Part shown: positions 1 through 11,760 of the stretch, one piece after another | Numbering within the stretch: position 1 is the stretch's first letter | How the letters are laid out: each line of letters opens with the position of its first letter | NCBI GenBank assembly: GCA_026826555.1 | Contig: JAKSZT010053887.1 | Coordinates: 70,572,026 to 70,636,025 of the forward strand | DNA from: Tolypeutes matacus | Lineage: Eukaryota; Chordata; Mammalia; Cingulata; Chlamyphoridae | Direction of reading: 5' to 3' | Length of the DNA: 64,000 nt | Made by a program: the position numbers and the translations under genes | The notes under the pieces: model-generated | Database searches by the model: none | What the model was told of the DNA's origin: nothing | The model's input: the letters and a program-made list of their open reading frames with translations, nothing else

Positions 1-439
1 GAGAGAGAGAGAAAGAGAGGCACTGACTCTGACTTTTCTTTACCATCCAGAGAGTAATGCCTTAATCTTGAAGCATTTAGGATACTGCTGTGAAAAACAA
101 AGCTGCAAAGTCACAACTGCAGAGGTATGGTGTTGGAAGCTCTAGAAGGAAATATCCTCATGAGTTAGAGGAGTTATTAGTGATATTCAAAATATTTAAT
201 AACTAGTACAGTGAGGGCATTGGCACTGGCCAATTGAAATGAAAGTTGCAATCATTGGAAAGCATGCTGGATCTAAATAATCCTAAAACCATTCTAGTGC
301 TGGCTGCAGGGCTGAATACCCCAAATCTGGACTTAGGGAAAGCAGGGTGATGGTGGGGATTAGAAAATGAGAGAACAAGGCACTGATAATAAAGGAGATG
401 AAGGAGATGGCGGGGTCAAAATAGATATTTTGCAATGCA

Positions 440-948
440 ACCTGTGGTACCCAGCCTCCAAATGCACCCAATAATGCCCACCTCCTAGTAGTCATACCCT
501 TGCATAGTTCTCTCCCACACTGAACCAGGGTTGGTCTGCGTAACGAATAGCATGTGGAAGAAGTTATGGTATGGGACTTCTGATATTAGGTTATAAAAGG
601 CTGTGGCTCTGTCTTGGTGCTCCCTTGTTCGTTCATTTCTCTCTCTCTCTCTTTCTGTCTCTCTCTCTGAAGGAAACCATGTACCAAGCAGGCCTTGGAG
701 AGGGCCACATATGTGGTAAGGAACTGAAGCATCTTGCCAAGAGCCATGTGAGTAAACTGGGAAGAAGCACCTCCAACCCCAATCCAGTCTACAGAGACTG
801 AAGCCCCAGCCCCAGCTTGACTGCAATCTCATGCAAGAAACAACCAGGATTCCTGATCCTCAGAAACTGTGAGAAATAATAAACATTTATTGTTTTAAGC
901 TGCTATGTTTTGTAGTGATTTATTATGCAGCAATAGGTAATTAGTACA
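440..948 (+). mobile_element. MLT1-like (ERVL-MaLR) solo LTR
   Basis: Sense-strand landmarks match the MLT1 consensus as I remember it. There is a GGTTATAAAAGGCTGTGGCT promoter-like block near 589-608, a CT-rich run near 639-670, and the phrases CAAGGAACTGA-like and GCCATGTGAGT. The 3' end has AATAAA at 878-883 followed by TTTATTGTTTTAAGCTGCTA and a terminus ending in ACA at 948. The 5' boundary is approximate and no target-site duplication was found. The 76-residue open frame inside it is incidental. Confidence 0.75.
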
Positions 949-1204
949 TAGCCTCAGAAGAGGTAAAAACAAATATATAAAAACATAGAATAAATACACA
1001 TAACCTGAGGAAATGCTTTTCCATCCAGGATGGTAAGGAAGAAAAAGGAGGCTGATGGAGCCAGTATTTTACTAGCTTCTTTTGTGCTCTGGGCGGGAAG
1101 TTAACTTATTCAAAACCCAAGATAGGTAATCCTCTCTACTGAGGAGGGGATTGAAAAAATATCCCTGTCCATCATGTCAATGCATACCATGCTCCATAAC
1201 AGCA

Positions 1205-1340
1205 AAGATAACAAAGACTATCATTGGTAGAATGTCCACTGTATGTCTGCCATTTTCCATTCAGTATCTTTAATCCTCATAAAAAGCTCCATAAGGTATA
1301 ATCATAAGGAATTATCATGAAGTCAGTTTGGCTTCAAAGC
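1205..1340 (-). repeat. MIR-like fragment
   Basis: The phrase TTTAATCCTCATAAAAAGCT followed by ATAAGGTATAATCAT resembles the reverse strand of MIR around its central core (TTTAATCCTCACAACAACCC in the consensus as I recall it). It is weak and diverged. Confidence 0.4.
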
Positions 1341-1762
1341 TTAGGCTTTTCCCACTACATGTCCATGCCTTACAAGAAAATCAATAGAAAATCCTGGCTG
1401 TAGTCCAGGAAAAAGATCTGACTGAAAGGCCAAGTAAAGCAGTAAGTCAGGTTACTTGTTAGACACAGGAAGATCAAGCTCTGGGGTGAAGCATAAGTAA
1501 CTGGCAGGGAGTGAGGTCAGAAACTCACTTGTCCATGAATCCCATTCTCTTTAGCAGAACTTTTTAATCTGCAATAAGGTCAAACCTGCTCTGGACTCTA
1601 GGACCAGTTCTGGCCCTGGGATCCAGGGGCTCACTGGCTCAACATAGAGTCTGTCTGTTTCCTGACCTTCTCTGACCTTGGCACTACAGTTTTGTGATGG
1701 CTGGCCTGGTCACTGAGTTCTTTCCTTGATTTGTTCCAGGGATATACATAACTTAGGGGTGG

Positions 1763-1830
1763 AAAAGAAGACATCAAATTGTATCACAATAAAGCTGTTA
1801 CAAAAAAAAAAAAAAAAAAGAAGACATCAA
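1763..1830 (+). mobile_element. Micro L1 3'-end insertion with target-site duplication
   Basis: A 24-bp segment (1778-1801) containing CACAATAAAGCTGTTAC is followed by a run of As and flanked by copies of AAAAGAAGACATCAA at 1763-1777 and 1816-1830. The 24 bp match the extreme 3' end of L1 as I remember it. This is an extremely 5'-truncated LINE-1 retrotransposition product, with a target site starting in AAAA as L1 endonuclease prefers. Confidence 0.8.
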
Positions 1831-2659
1831 GGCTTTATTGAAAACAAGGTGAATGGTTTTCGGTCTAATTATATTCTATTTCCAGCACTGATGTACTAGG
1901 AAGGTTGTGTTTAGTTTTAATTACTTTTTACTACATTTAAAAAAATAGAAAATGCATAGTCAAAGGAAAAAAATCAAACAATGAGATATTTACTGGAAAA
2001 GTAATTCTCTTTCCCCAGCTTCTCCTCCTCAGAGTAACCACTATTGTGAACCTCTTATCTATGGAAAATAATATTTTTCACACATATAAAAATACACACC
2101 CTGATTTGAAAGCTACATCTCACTGTGCAACCCAAGTTGAAGGGCCCTGGTATTTGAATTCATCAGTCATAAAAATGAGGACTGTCAATTATTTCAGTGA
2201 GAGCTGGGAAGGTGCCCTATTGAGCTGTTATGTGAAACAAAACACCCTCTCTCCTCTTGTCTTCTGCTGCATATAAAATTTTTCTATAAATGGATTTGAA
2301 CACTCTCTATACTGAACATATCCACATGCTACACAGGAGCTTTGAAAAAACATGAATAATATATTCTCAGCTTTTATAGATAGCTGATAGGCAAGAAATG
2401 ACCACAAGTCAAATTCACATGCATTTGCGATAAACTTGTTTTAAGATTTCATTTGGGGCACTTGCAACCTTGTCCTGAACCATGCACCACTTGCTTCTTT
2501 TCCTGGAGCTTCCCTTATACTAAGGTGTGGGATGCCCACAGAACCCACTTAGCGCTCAGGTACATGCAAACCATAAGTGCAAGAAATTAATGTCTGACTG
2601 GTGGAGGGACAGAACTGGTAGCTAAATGCTTTCCCTTTCATCCCCTAATGGATGGTTTG

Positions 2660-2872
2660 GGGATGCTACTCATATGCTTCCTTAGTAGGTACCCTAGGCG
2701 TGAGCACAATTGCCCTTAGATGAAGCCAACTCAACAATGCATCCTCATGTTAGCTTTCCCTTCTTTTCTATTTGTTTCACTCCTAAGACCCTTTACTCTG
2801 TTCATTGGGATCACAACCCCAAATAAACTACATTTGTTTCAGGCTCTGCTTTGGAGGAAACAGGCTAAGACA
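2660..2872 (+). mobile_element. Probable LTR 3' end (ERVL-like)
   Basis: AATAAA at 2822-2827 is followed by TTTCAGGCTCTGCTTTGGAG and a terminus AGGCTAAGACA. That is the usual shape of a mammalian ERVL-type LTR 3' end (polyadenylation signal, then a short U5 ending in CA). The 5' extent is unknown and could reach back to about 2440. Confidence 0.45.
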
Positions 2873-3379
2873 ATGTAGTTCAATGTCACTTATACACGGT
2901 GCCTTGTAAAGTTCTTATATAAACTTTAACACCAGAAGAGAAATCGTCTCCATTGAAAAACTGCTTTGTGTAACTCATTAGTTTTCTGTTTTTGCCCTGG
3001 TTTTCTGAAAGCTGGGGGTGGGGGTGGGAAGTGGGATTATATGTTTAATTAAAGTAACTATATTATTCTTCATGGTTAGTACATTTGCTTCCTTCTCTTT
3101 TGATGGCTTTGAGTGTCTATTTTTATTGCAATATTATTATTGTATGTAAGGTACATCAAACTTTTAGGAAGCAAGCAGGGTTAAATAATAGAAATGTAAT
3201 TTGTGTCACTCTCCCCTCAAGTAAGTAGTAAGTATGAGACCAGAGGAAAGACCTGACAACAGGTAAGGAAGAAGCTGACAGAGTGAAGGTGTGATTTTGT
3301 ACCAGTTCTTAGAAGATGGATTCATAGACAGCAGTCAAGATGAGCAGTCAAGGGGAGCAGACTTCAAACTTGACTGTCC

Positions 3380-3450
3380 CTCCCAACTTCTTGGACTCTC
3401 AGCACCTAGCTAGAACCTGGCAGAGAGTAAACATTTGTTGAATGAAGAGT
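3380..3450 (+). repeat. L2/MIR 3'-end fragment
   Basis: The segment ending AGTAAACATTTGTTGAATGA matches the 3' terminus typical of L2 (AGTAAATGTTTGTTGAATGA-type). Confidence 0.5.
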
Positions 3451-4889
3451 GTTTGTCCCAGTGATTTCTCTGTAGCTGATTTACAATTCCCTTGGACTGA
3501 TTACAGAACTACAAGAGCACCTCCAGGTGCTTCTTAAGGATATACTGTGGGAACTCTTCATTAAATGAGCCATATCAGATATGGCCCAAGTCATCTTGAG
3601 ACAAAGACATTAGCTAAAGAAACACAAAGAGAATTCCCTTGGGCACTAGAAGGTGGCTTGAAAACAGCGCCTTTCAGGAGGCAATTTACCAGAAGAAATT
3701 TTGGAGTGTCTAGTAGCTCCCAAAGATTCTTTTGCATTCTTGCAAAATGACATTAAGCAGCAGCCCAGGTGCCTGTGAATACAGATCTTCCATATCTGAA
3801 GGTCAGCCAGAGGAGACATTTTGCTTACGTATCAGTACTACAAATGCACAATCACAGTACATTAGAGATCTTAGTGCTTTAAAAACGATCCTATTTTTCC
3901 CTACAAACTGAAGGTCTTAACATTAACTTGGATCTCATTAAAATGCATTCCAACAAGGTCTACAGAATGTTGGTTACAAACAGAAAATACAGAGAGGAAG
4001 AGATATAGATAGCATCAGTGTCCTATCTCTGGCTGACCAATGCGCTCTAAATTGTGACCATCTGGTACAATTATTTTCTCTAAGTATACTCATTTTCTTT
4101 AGTCCCTGTAATCAAACACTACTTCAGGGACAGGTAGTAACATTATTTCCCTTGTGATAAACAATGACAACTTGATTAGAAAGATAAACACAGTTCCAGT
4201 TCAAATGCTTTCATCACCAGAGGTGGTACTTCTGATTATAAATCAGTGTTAGCTTGTGGTTTCCAGTTTTCTCACCAAACTTCTTTAAAATTTAAAATTT
4301 TACTTTGCCCACCACATAACTTGGATAAATGCATTTTCAGAGTTATTATGAAACTTTTCTATTAAAAAGTAAAAATAAAGTTGAAAAAAGTGAGCTGTTT
4401 TAATAACTCCCTCATGATACCACTTTTATAAGATTCAATCTGAATTGTTATTTTTCCTTTTTGAGATTTCATAAACTACATAAGCAAACAGGCAATGCTG
4501 ATGACATATTAATGTAAAATGGAGAGTGACATGTATGCTATAGTATATGATGTTACGGCAGAGTCCAAGAATAGGTATGTATAAGGCACTGGCACTTAAC
4601 CAGAGTTGCAGAGGCAAAGAAGAATGCATTCCTTACAATAAACCTGCCTTTAAAAATGCATCTGACATTAAAATTCAAGATGAATAGCTCAAGAGACTTG
4701 TAACTTGTCATGATTTTCTGATTTACTTAACAGCTCTTTTCCCATCCTCAATCTAATTTCTTCTTCCTCTGAGCTTCTAATGCTCAGCACATCCTCCACA
4801 GCACTGACTCCACTATACTCTAGTTATTGTTACTTTGCTCATTTCCTTCCACACTTCATGCCCACCCCAACACATACACACACATACAC

Positions 4890-5000
4890 ATGCAATGCCT
4901 CTGGAGTGACTGATCCTCTGGGCATCTCCAGAAGTAGGCACCATGCCTGGCTCATAGGTGCTCAGTCAAGGTTTACTGAATAACTAAATGAATGAACCAG
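4890..5000 (+). repeat. L2-like 3'-end fragment
   Basis: CATAGGTGCTCAGTCAAGGT followed by TTACTGAATAACTAAATGAATGAA resembles the L2 3' end. A short CA-rich run (about 4870-4890) precedes it. Confidence 0.45.
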
Positions 5001-5806
5001 TGAATTTTACATAGTGTTAAAGCCATGAGAGATTTAAGAAAATATCAACTCCAATGCCTTACTTAACAATTGAAGAAACCAAGCAAAGAGAAGTGACATG
5101 TCTCACCACAGACATGGAAACAGACCATTTTCTGGTACTTTCAAACTTCCATGGGGGATCGTTATTAGAAGGTGGTATCAGAGGTTGCACAGCCAACTGA
5201 ACTTCTCTTTTAAGTGTCTTTTGGATCCCTGTTTTCCTTTTCCTTCCAAATCTTCCAATTCCTGTCAGCAACTCTGTGGTGAGGGTATCTTTTTGAGCCC
5301 AGAAATGGGGTCATGATTGAAGATATAAAGTAAAGAAACCTTTCTGCCACCTTGTCCCTTAGGACTTGTTTGAGAAATAAACTGAGAATTTCATGCATTT
5401 GTTATTGTGAGGAACTTCCTGAAAATGCCTTTACTGTATTTTTTATGTCCTAGAAAACACAAAAGGACCCTAAGTAATTCACACTCTCTTTCCTGGGTTT
5501 GGTTTCTGGATGTGTGTTTAATTTTTTCCCCCAAGACAGCAAGTAGCTTTCCTTTTGAAATCATGGATTACTACAACACTAATGGCTCAATTAAAACATA
5601 GCTGTACTTTTAGGTACCATTCTATTTTAAATAAGCTCAATAGGACGTAATCCTCCAGCTACTTTCTAAATTGTTTACAGCACATTACCCCACCCTTTTT
5701 AAAAGCTCTCTCTCCAAAAAGTATATTACAGTGCTTGGCATGTTTCTTCATAGCTTTGCTTGGGCCCAGAACTCAGGAATTTCCAATATGGGGTGGTATC
5801 AGGGAA

Positions 5807-5832
5807 TTCACAAAGTGAATTCACTTTGTGAA
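5807..5832. repeat. Perfect 26-bp palindrome
   Basis: The 13-base arm TTCACAAAGTGAA is followed with no spacer by its exact reverse complement TTCACTTTGTGAA, centred on GAATTC. The symmetry stops exactly at both ends. It does not sit in a repeat that I recognise. Confidence 0.9.
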
Positions 5833-6513
5833 GACTGAAAAATTAATGCAGTTCCTTCTTTCTTACCTCCTCTGGGAAAGCAGTATGTGACTGCCTGACA
5901 CTTGCAAATGGATCTGCAGGATACCAGTTTTAGCTGATGCCCAAATGAACACAATAAAGAGTCACCTGAGTTCCCTCCTTTTCTCACCTGTACTATCTGG
6001 TTCACTTTCTACTTATAAGTACTCTTTTTTACATGGTAGAAACGTGAGCTCATTGGAAAACTATATGGGTTTCCAGTGAACTATAAGGATAGAAATAAAG
6101 CCCTTGCTGGCCTTCAGTTTAAATCTGAGGAGGAGATCTAAGCAGCAACTTAGGCAACGGTTGAGGCTTGTAGCAAGATGTTACCACTATTGGGTGTTCC
6201 ACCCACTACAGGTACAGTCAGCTTTTCCAGAAGGGAAAAGTATGCAGTGTTCCACACCTCTTTATCCAGATTCCTCCTGCTCCCACAGCTTGGAATTCTT
6301 AAGTCTGTGACAGATAATATCACTCTCAAATAAATGGGCCCACTCTCCTCAAAATTCCACCAAACACAAAAACTATCATCAACAAGAGAAAATGTAAGTT
6401 ATTTAATCGTGTCCAAACTTGAAAACAAAAACAAAACATCTAAGAGCAGAATTTGAGATTATTTACAGAAACATGAATATATCAGCATAAAAATCATATG
6501 AGGAAAGATTCCC

Positions 6514-7072
6514 TGTATTAGTCAGCCAAAGAGGTGCTAGCGCAAGGCACCAGAAATCTGTTGGCTATTAAAAAGGGTATTTATTTGGGGTAAAAGCTTA
6601 CAGTTACAAGGCCCTAAAGAATCCAACTCAAGGTTTGTTTCTCACCAAAGCCAGCTGCTACATGTTGAAGCAAGATGGTTGCCAATCTCTGTGAGGGTTT
6701 AGCCTTCCTCTCTCTCAGCTACAGGCTGGCATAGGGCTTGTCTCGGTTCCCAGGGCAACAGGATCAAAGTTCTCTCTAATTCCGTCTCATGACAAAGTAC
6801 TCTCCTCTGGCATCTATGGAGCTCTCTCTTCCTGTATATCTTCTGTGTCTTCTTGAGTGAGTGCTCATTTATATCAACCCACCAAAGGGGTGGGGACTTA
6901 ACCTGAGTTACACCCTACTGATGTGGTCGAACCAAAGCCCTAATCTTAACATAATTTAATTAAAGACATCTCAGCTGAATCTAATACAATCAAATGGGAT
7001 CACACCCAGAAGAACAGATCAGTTTACAAATAATCTCTTTTTGGAATTCATAAATAATTTTAAATTGCCACA
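6514..7072 (-). mobile_element. Solo LTR, ERVL/MaLR-like family (copy A)
   Basis: The element reads TGTATTAGTCAGCC at its left end and TTGCCACA at its right. In sense (minus) orientation it therefore starts TGTGGC and ends GACTAATACA. Sense-strand signals are a TATA-like TTGATATAAATGAG (forward 6864-6878) and CCAAATAAATACCC as polyadenylation signal (forward 6575-6588). The flanks TTCCC (6509-6513) and TTCAC (7073-7077) fit a 5-bp duplication with one later change. A second copy of the family lies at 22446-22965. Confidence 0.8.
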
Positions 7073-7624
7073 TTCACTGTCCTAGTATTTTAATGAATAT
7101 TTAGGATAGTTTTGTTCTCTGAGAAAGTGTTATATGCTCTTTTGATCCCTTCTTCTTCAATCATGCCCCTGCTTTCCTCAGAAAGGTTTTTATGCTAAGC
7201 CCAATCTATTGAAAAGTGTATGAACTTGTACTTCAATTCAAAATTCAAATGAAAATATTAGATCAAATGCAAAGCATACTTTACTTCTTACTTTGGATTT
7301 TATTTAGCAGTAATAAACGCTACTAAAGGATTTAAGTTATCTTAATGAGACTCCACGAATGATGACTCAGAACATCCTCTTCCAAAACCTAGTTTTGCTT
7401 GGTTTATACAATCACACTCCCCATTCCAAATGTATACCTGGCTATATTCATGTGCATATGCCAGGAAGGCTGAGTGATGGTCTTCTTTTAGTCAGACATT
7501 ATGTACAAAATATGTGGGTTGTGTGAGGAGAGAGAGAAATGTGCGAGAGCAAGCAGAAAATCCATAGCCAAATACAACATTGGGGAACCTATGGTTACCA
7601 GAGTTTTCCACTGTCAAGAGACCA

Positions 7625-7805
7625 GAATCATAGTTTTAGAGTTGAAAGACATCCATGAGATCCTGTTTGTTCCTTCAATTTATAGGAAAATGGGCTTTAG
7701 AAAGGTTTACCTGACATACTTAGAGTCATATATCTGGCTGGCAGCAGAACTAGAAACAGAATGTGGGTCTTTTGGTCCTAAGACCTCTTTCCATTATAGC
7801 ACAAA
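7625..7805 (-). repeat. MIR
   Basis: The sequence follows the antisense MIR consensus: AGGAAAATGGGCTTTAGAAA, then CTTAGAGTCATATATCTGGC, then GCAGAACTAGAAACAGAATG and GTCTTTTGGTCCTAAGACCT. It accounts for much of a 140-codon open frame here, which is not a gene. Confidence 0.7.
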
Positions 7806-8194
7806 ACCTCTTTATTGCTGTAATCACCAAAACATTAAAAACAGAGCATTTTGGATAAAAATCTTTCTAAACTGTTTTATACAATTCCTGTTGTTATACA
7901 CAGAGTGTGATAAACATTATTGAAACTTTTCTCTGTGAATCAAGGTCAGCATTATGAAGATCAACAATGGCAACCCTTTAATGCAGAGTCTGCAAATGCT
8001 GATTTGGCTTACAATAATGGTTAGTGTCATGTGATGGGGGATCTGATAACTGCTTTTTATAGCTTTTCTGCTTACTCTTTGGTCCCATTCCTTGCTGCTC
8101 TCAGTGTCTCTGCTCCAAGTATCATCCCTTTCCCTACCTTGTAATTCTAAACTGTTGTTTTCTGAAGTCCATTCTATAGAGTAATATGAAATGC

Positions 8195-8575
8195 AGATAA
8201 ATGCACACCATATTTATTGCACATTATTCATAAAAACAAAGCAAAACCAAAAGCAAAATTTAAATATCCAATGTAGGAGAAAGTTTAGTGAATGGTACTT
8301 TCAAAGAATAGAATATCATGCAGTCATTAAAATTATCTTCACATGAAAAGAGATTTTAATGAAATAAGGAAGTATTTATGTAATAATTTTAAGTGATAAA
8401 AGCAGGATATAAAATCGTAAGATATTAACTACCTTTTAAAAATGCTTACAGGGAAATATACCAAAATGTTTACAATGGTCAGATTACCAATATTATTTTC
8501 CTATCACACTATTATTTCTATTTATTTCTACAATGAAAGTGTAAACTCTTAAAGTCAAAAAAAAGAATTTTTAAA
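8195..8575 (+). repeat. L1M 3'-region fragment
   Basis: GAATATCATGCAGTCATTAA, AGTGATAAAAGCAGGATATA and the closing TTTCTACAATGAAAGTG follow the old L1 3' region order (EYYAA coding end, then 3' UTR) as I recall it, ending in an A-rich stretch. Confidence 0.65.
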
Positions 8576-9479
8576 AAAGAAACTAAGAATCTAAAGCCTT
8601 CGTTTTATGGGCTTGTCCACAAATTCCATGACATAGTATAGGTACACACATGTGACTTTTGCTTACTTCCCATTTCTTTGCTGAATTTCAGGTATGCCAG
8701 ATTGTTTAATACTGGGTGAGTGTGTGTGTGTATATTTAAGGGTGAAGACAGAAGAAAGGGTCAAAGAGCGAAAGGGAAGGAGAAAAGCTCTAAGCCAATG
8801 CTTTCAGACAAATGTCTAAGAATTCTTTTTCATTCATTGGTTTTCAGAAGTTGGAAGCCACAATGGTAGTAACTTTCACTAAATCACCCAGGCTGGCTTA
8901 TCAGTAGATGAGCATTAAAGACAAAATAGCCTGTCTAGAGACTAGGCTACCTTCTACTTAACTACATCCTAAAACTGGGAGGACCGAAATAGGAATGTGA
9001 GGAAGTCAAAACTGGAGTAGCATAGGAAGAAACTAAGCAGGTGAAGCAAAAGAGTATCTTGGTATATAAGATGCTTATATCTGAAGGTCTGGATAATATT
9101 ATTAACTTTCTATCCTAATTCCTTTGTGTTATAATGAAATATTTTTCTGTTAAATAGCAATATCTTTTCTTATTTTCTCCTCTTTTATTGAAATCATTAA
9201 TATATACACACAGACTCCACCAAATCTACCATTCTGTATCACCTGATGCAGGGATGACCAAGGGCAAACTGTGAGCGGTTTAACAAACAGATGTTGCTTG
9301 ACTTCTCGAAGTTTCTGAAGATCATCTTTAAAAATTTCCCTTTGTCTCCCCAAATACTACGGTCAAGAAAAGACTCTAAGAGTACTTTAAACTGGCTCCT
9401 GAGATAGATAAGATTCAAATCTTTTCTCATTCAGCATTAGTAGCATTAATTATCATTTGCAATATGATTTTTAAGCACT

Positions 9480-9665
9480 TCCCCAAACACAATCATATTT
9501 TATTATTATAATAACCCACTATGAGATATTATTAGACCAACTTTATAGATGAAGAAACAGGGAGCCCTAAAAGGTTATTTTGCTAAAGATCACAACAGTA
9601 TTAAGCTAGAGCGGAATGCCTGGAACTTAGATATTCTCTCAATCCTGTGATTATTTCCACTGTTT
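9480..9665 (-). repeat. MIR
   Basis: ATAGATGAAGAAACAGGGAG, then AAAGATCACAACAGTATTAA and ATTATTTCCACTGTTTCATG, follow the antisense MIR core and its 3' flank. Confidence 0.6.
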
Positions 9666-10194
9666 CATGCTGCAGAGTTTATTGATAGATTAATTCTGTG
9701 CCAAGGAATTTGTCCCTAAGGGCCATATACAAGTGTAGCACTGCATGACAGCACAGATAAGTGGGAAATTATTCCTAAAGAAGGAAAAATTGAGTGGTAG
9801 GAGGTTGTGACTGATGTCTATTCCCACCTTGGTGCCCCTTCTTCGACAAAGAATGCATCTTTTCTTCAGAATTCCATGGAAACTTTCAATATTTCTTTAC
9901 TCTACATCCCTTCAGCTTAATTTCAATAGCTTGTGGATATTATGGGGTATAACTGTTTCCAAATTCCTGGAAAAAATGGAATTTTCCTCCAGAGGTCATA
10001 CACATGTGTTTTAACTCCCTAATTAGACTTTAAGTAAGACCTATGTTTTCTACTTGTCAAATTCCTCCTCACATTTTCAATGCCCTTTCTTCTTTCTTCC
10101 AACTGCCTAGTATACATCTATGCATTCAACAAATGCTTACAGGGTGAATGAGAACCTGGATTAGTGTGGTGAAAACCCACATTGATTGGTAATT

Positions 10195-10345
10195 AGAAGG
10201 CCAGAGTCTGAGCTCTACCACTAAGTTACTGTGTTATTTTGGACAAGTCTATGGGTCTCAGTTTCTTCATCATAAAATGGTTATGAGGGCAGGGAGTAGA
10301 CAGACTATATGAGTTCTATGACCTCTAAGATACTATGATTATTTA
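10195..10345 (+). repeat. MIR
   Basis: TCTGAGCTCTACCACTAAGT, GGGTCTCAGTTTCTTCATCA and AAAATGGTTATGAGGGCAGG follow the sense MIR consensus. Confidence 0.75.
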
Positions 10346-11585
10346 AATATTATTTTGATTGGGGCTGATCACATGAGGGAATAAAGAGGAAATAAATAAG
10401 AGTTCCAAAGTAAAGACATTAAAAACAAACACAAAGACCAAATAACTAACCATCCAGGTAGAAGAAAGCCAACTTGTCTAAAAACTAATGAAGCAAAGAA
10501 AAATCAGAGGAAGTAGAGATATTCTATGCAAGGCTAGAAACATGGATCCTATCAGAGAGGGATATAAAGGAGGTTATAGGATGGAATCTAAGAGGGGATA
10601 GCTTAGTAACTAGAAAAACTGCATTATTGGCTAAGTAGATGTAGCATAATGGTTTTTATTTCTTTAAAAATCTGCTCTTCTCTATGCTATTCAAGCTTGA
10701 AATTAAAAGTCAGCATTGGGACTGCTTAGATTATGATGAAGAAAATATGATACATCCAAAAACTTCCTTGCAGAAATAAAAAGTTCCTGTGTTAAAACAA
10801 GGATTAATGCTACCAACATTTGATTATAAGAAATCTATTTTCTTGTATTTTTTTCCTCTATTCTTATTTTTTTGAGGGTATGGCAATTTTAATGAGGGTA
10901 TTTCTGCTAAGTTTAATTTTATTAAAGATTATAAATAATTTCAAATAATATTACACTGGTTTCATTGAAATTGGGTTTTACCCGACAGACCATGTAATAG
11001 ATAAAAATGGTGCTATAAGGAGGACTATAGAGGACTTCATTAGTAAGCTGTCTTGGATAGGATATATACCTTTGGCAGTCAGTGAACTGAAGTCCCTGGT
11101 GTGATATTAGGACCAGGATGCATTCATCTGAAGAGCATCCTGAAGTTAAAGTTCAGCTTGCAACTTCAAGAAAACAAAAGTACCTCTTTAGAAAAGAAAG
11201 TCTCTGAAATTAAAAAGAAAAAATTACTTGAACTGAGTAAGAGTGCTTGAATTATTGGACATAAAAATTTCCAGGTGGTATCCAAAATTGAAGTGACATT
11301 TTAAAAGATTAGATTGATAGGAGTATATAATTGATAAAAGTCCACAAAAATTCAATTTAAAAAGAGCAAAAATTTAGAGGGGATTTTATATTTAAGGGCC
11401 AGTTTTAGGAATCTCTTAATGATGTCTGATACTAACACTTCAAAGAAGAAACTTACTGTTATATAACTTTGAATCCAGTTTGCCCTCAATCTTCTACCTC
11501 AGAAAAGGACCTAAATTTAACCAAGGTCTACAAAGAAATTTCCACAGGAAAAAAAAAATTGTATGTGTATTTAAGGCAAACATAC

Positions 11586-11760
11586 CTGCTTCATCATAGG
11601 ATACAGTCAATTTTTCTAGCATTTCTCGGTCAACTGACAGAATTTGCTGTTCAAGGATTGTCTGGTAAGACAATACACTATTTTCTTTGTCTTTCTCGTA
11701 GTCCTGAAGATGCTGTTTCAAGGCCTCTGGGAGCCGAGATTTTACATATTCAGCTGCAGT
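11586..11760 (-). CDS. PPM1L: PPM1L internal coding exon (probably exon 2)
   Basis: This is an internal exon of protein phosphatase 1L (PP2C-epsilon), a PPM-family Mg/Mn-dependent Ser/Thr phosphatase anchored in the ER membrane. From family knowledge it acts on stress-kinase signalling (TAK1, ASK1), IRE1 and the ceramide transporter CERT. Read on the minus strand the exon encodes 58 residues plus one base. It begins TAAEYVKSRLPEALKQHLQD, runs through ILEQQILSVDREML and ends LTVSYDEA with the first base of a Gly codon. That places it just after the metal-binding DGHGG motif of the preceding exon and just before the AGTT segment of the next, roughly residues 134-191 of 360 (numbering from memory). 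The acceptor is a pyrimidine-rich tract ending TTTTATCTGCAG, giving phase 0. The donor is GCAG followed by GTATG, giving phase 1. The frame is intact. A second AG 7 bases into the exon could be an alternative acceptor. No metal-coordinating residue lies in this exon. The identification is from memory of the protein and I regard it as secure. Confidence 0.95.

Larger units (their letters stand above)
1..11585 (-). other. PPM1L: PPM1L intron downstream of the recognised exon (partial)
   Basis: This is the intron that follows the exon in transcription order, so it starts at 11585 with GT and runs off the window at position 1. I looked for the next exon, which should continue from the AGTT segment toward the DSRG motif, and did not find it. 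Besides the repeats listed separately I see nothing identifiable in about 949-1204, 1831-2659, 2873-3379, 3451-4889, 5001-6513, 7078-7624, 7806-8194, 8576-9479, 9666-10194 and 10346-11585. These are AT-rich, with no long open frame and no recognisable motif. Confidence 0.8.

Noticed and set aside
7501..7923. 140-codon plus-strand open frame
   Set aside because: Much of it lies over an antisense MIR (7625-7805), the product matches nothing that I know, and there is no splice or promoter context.
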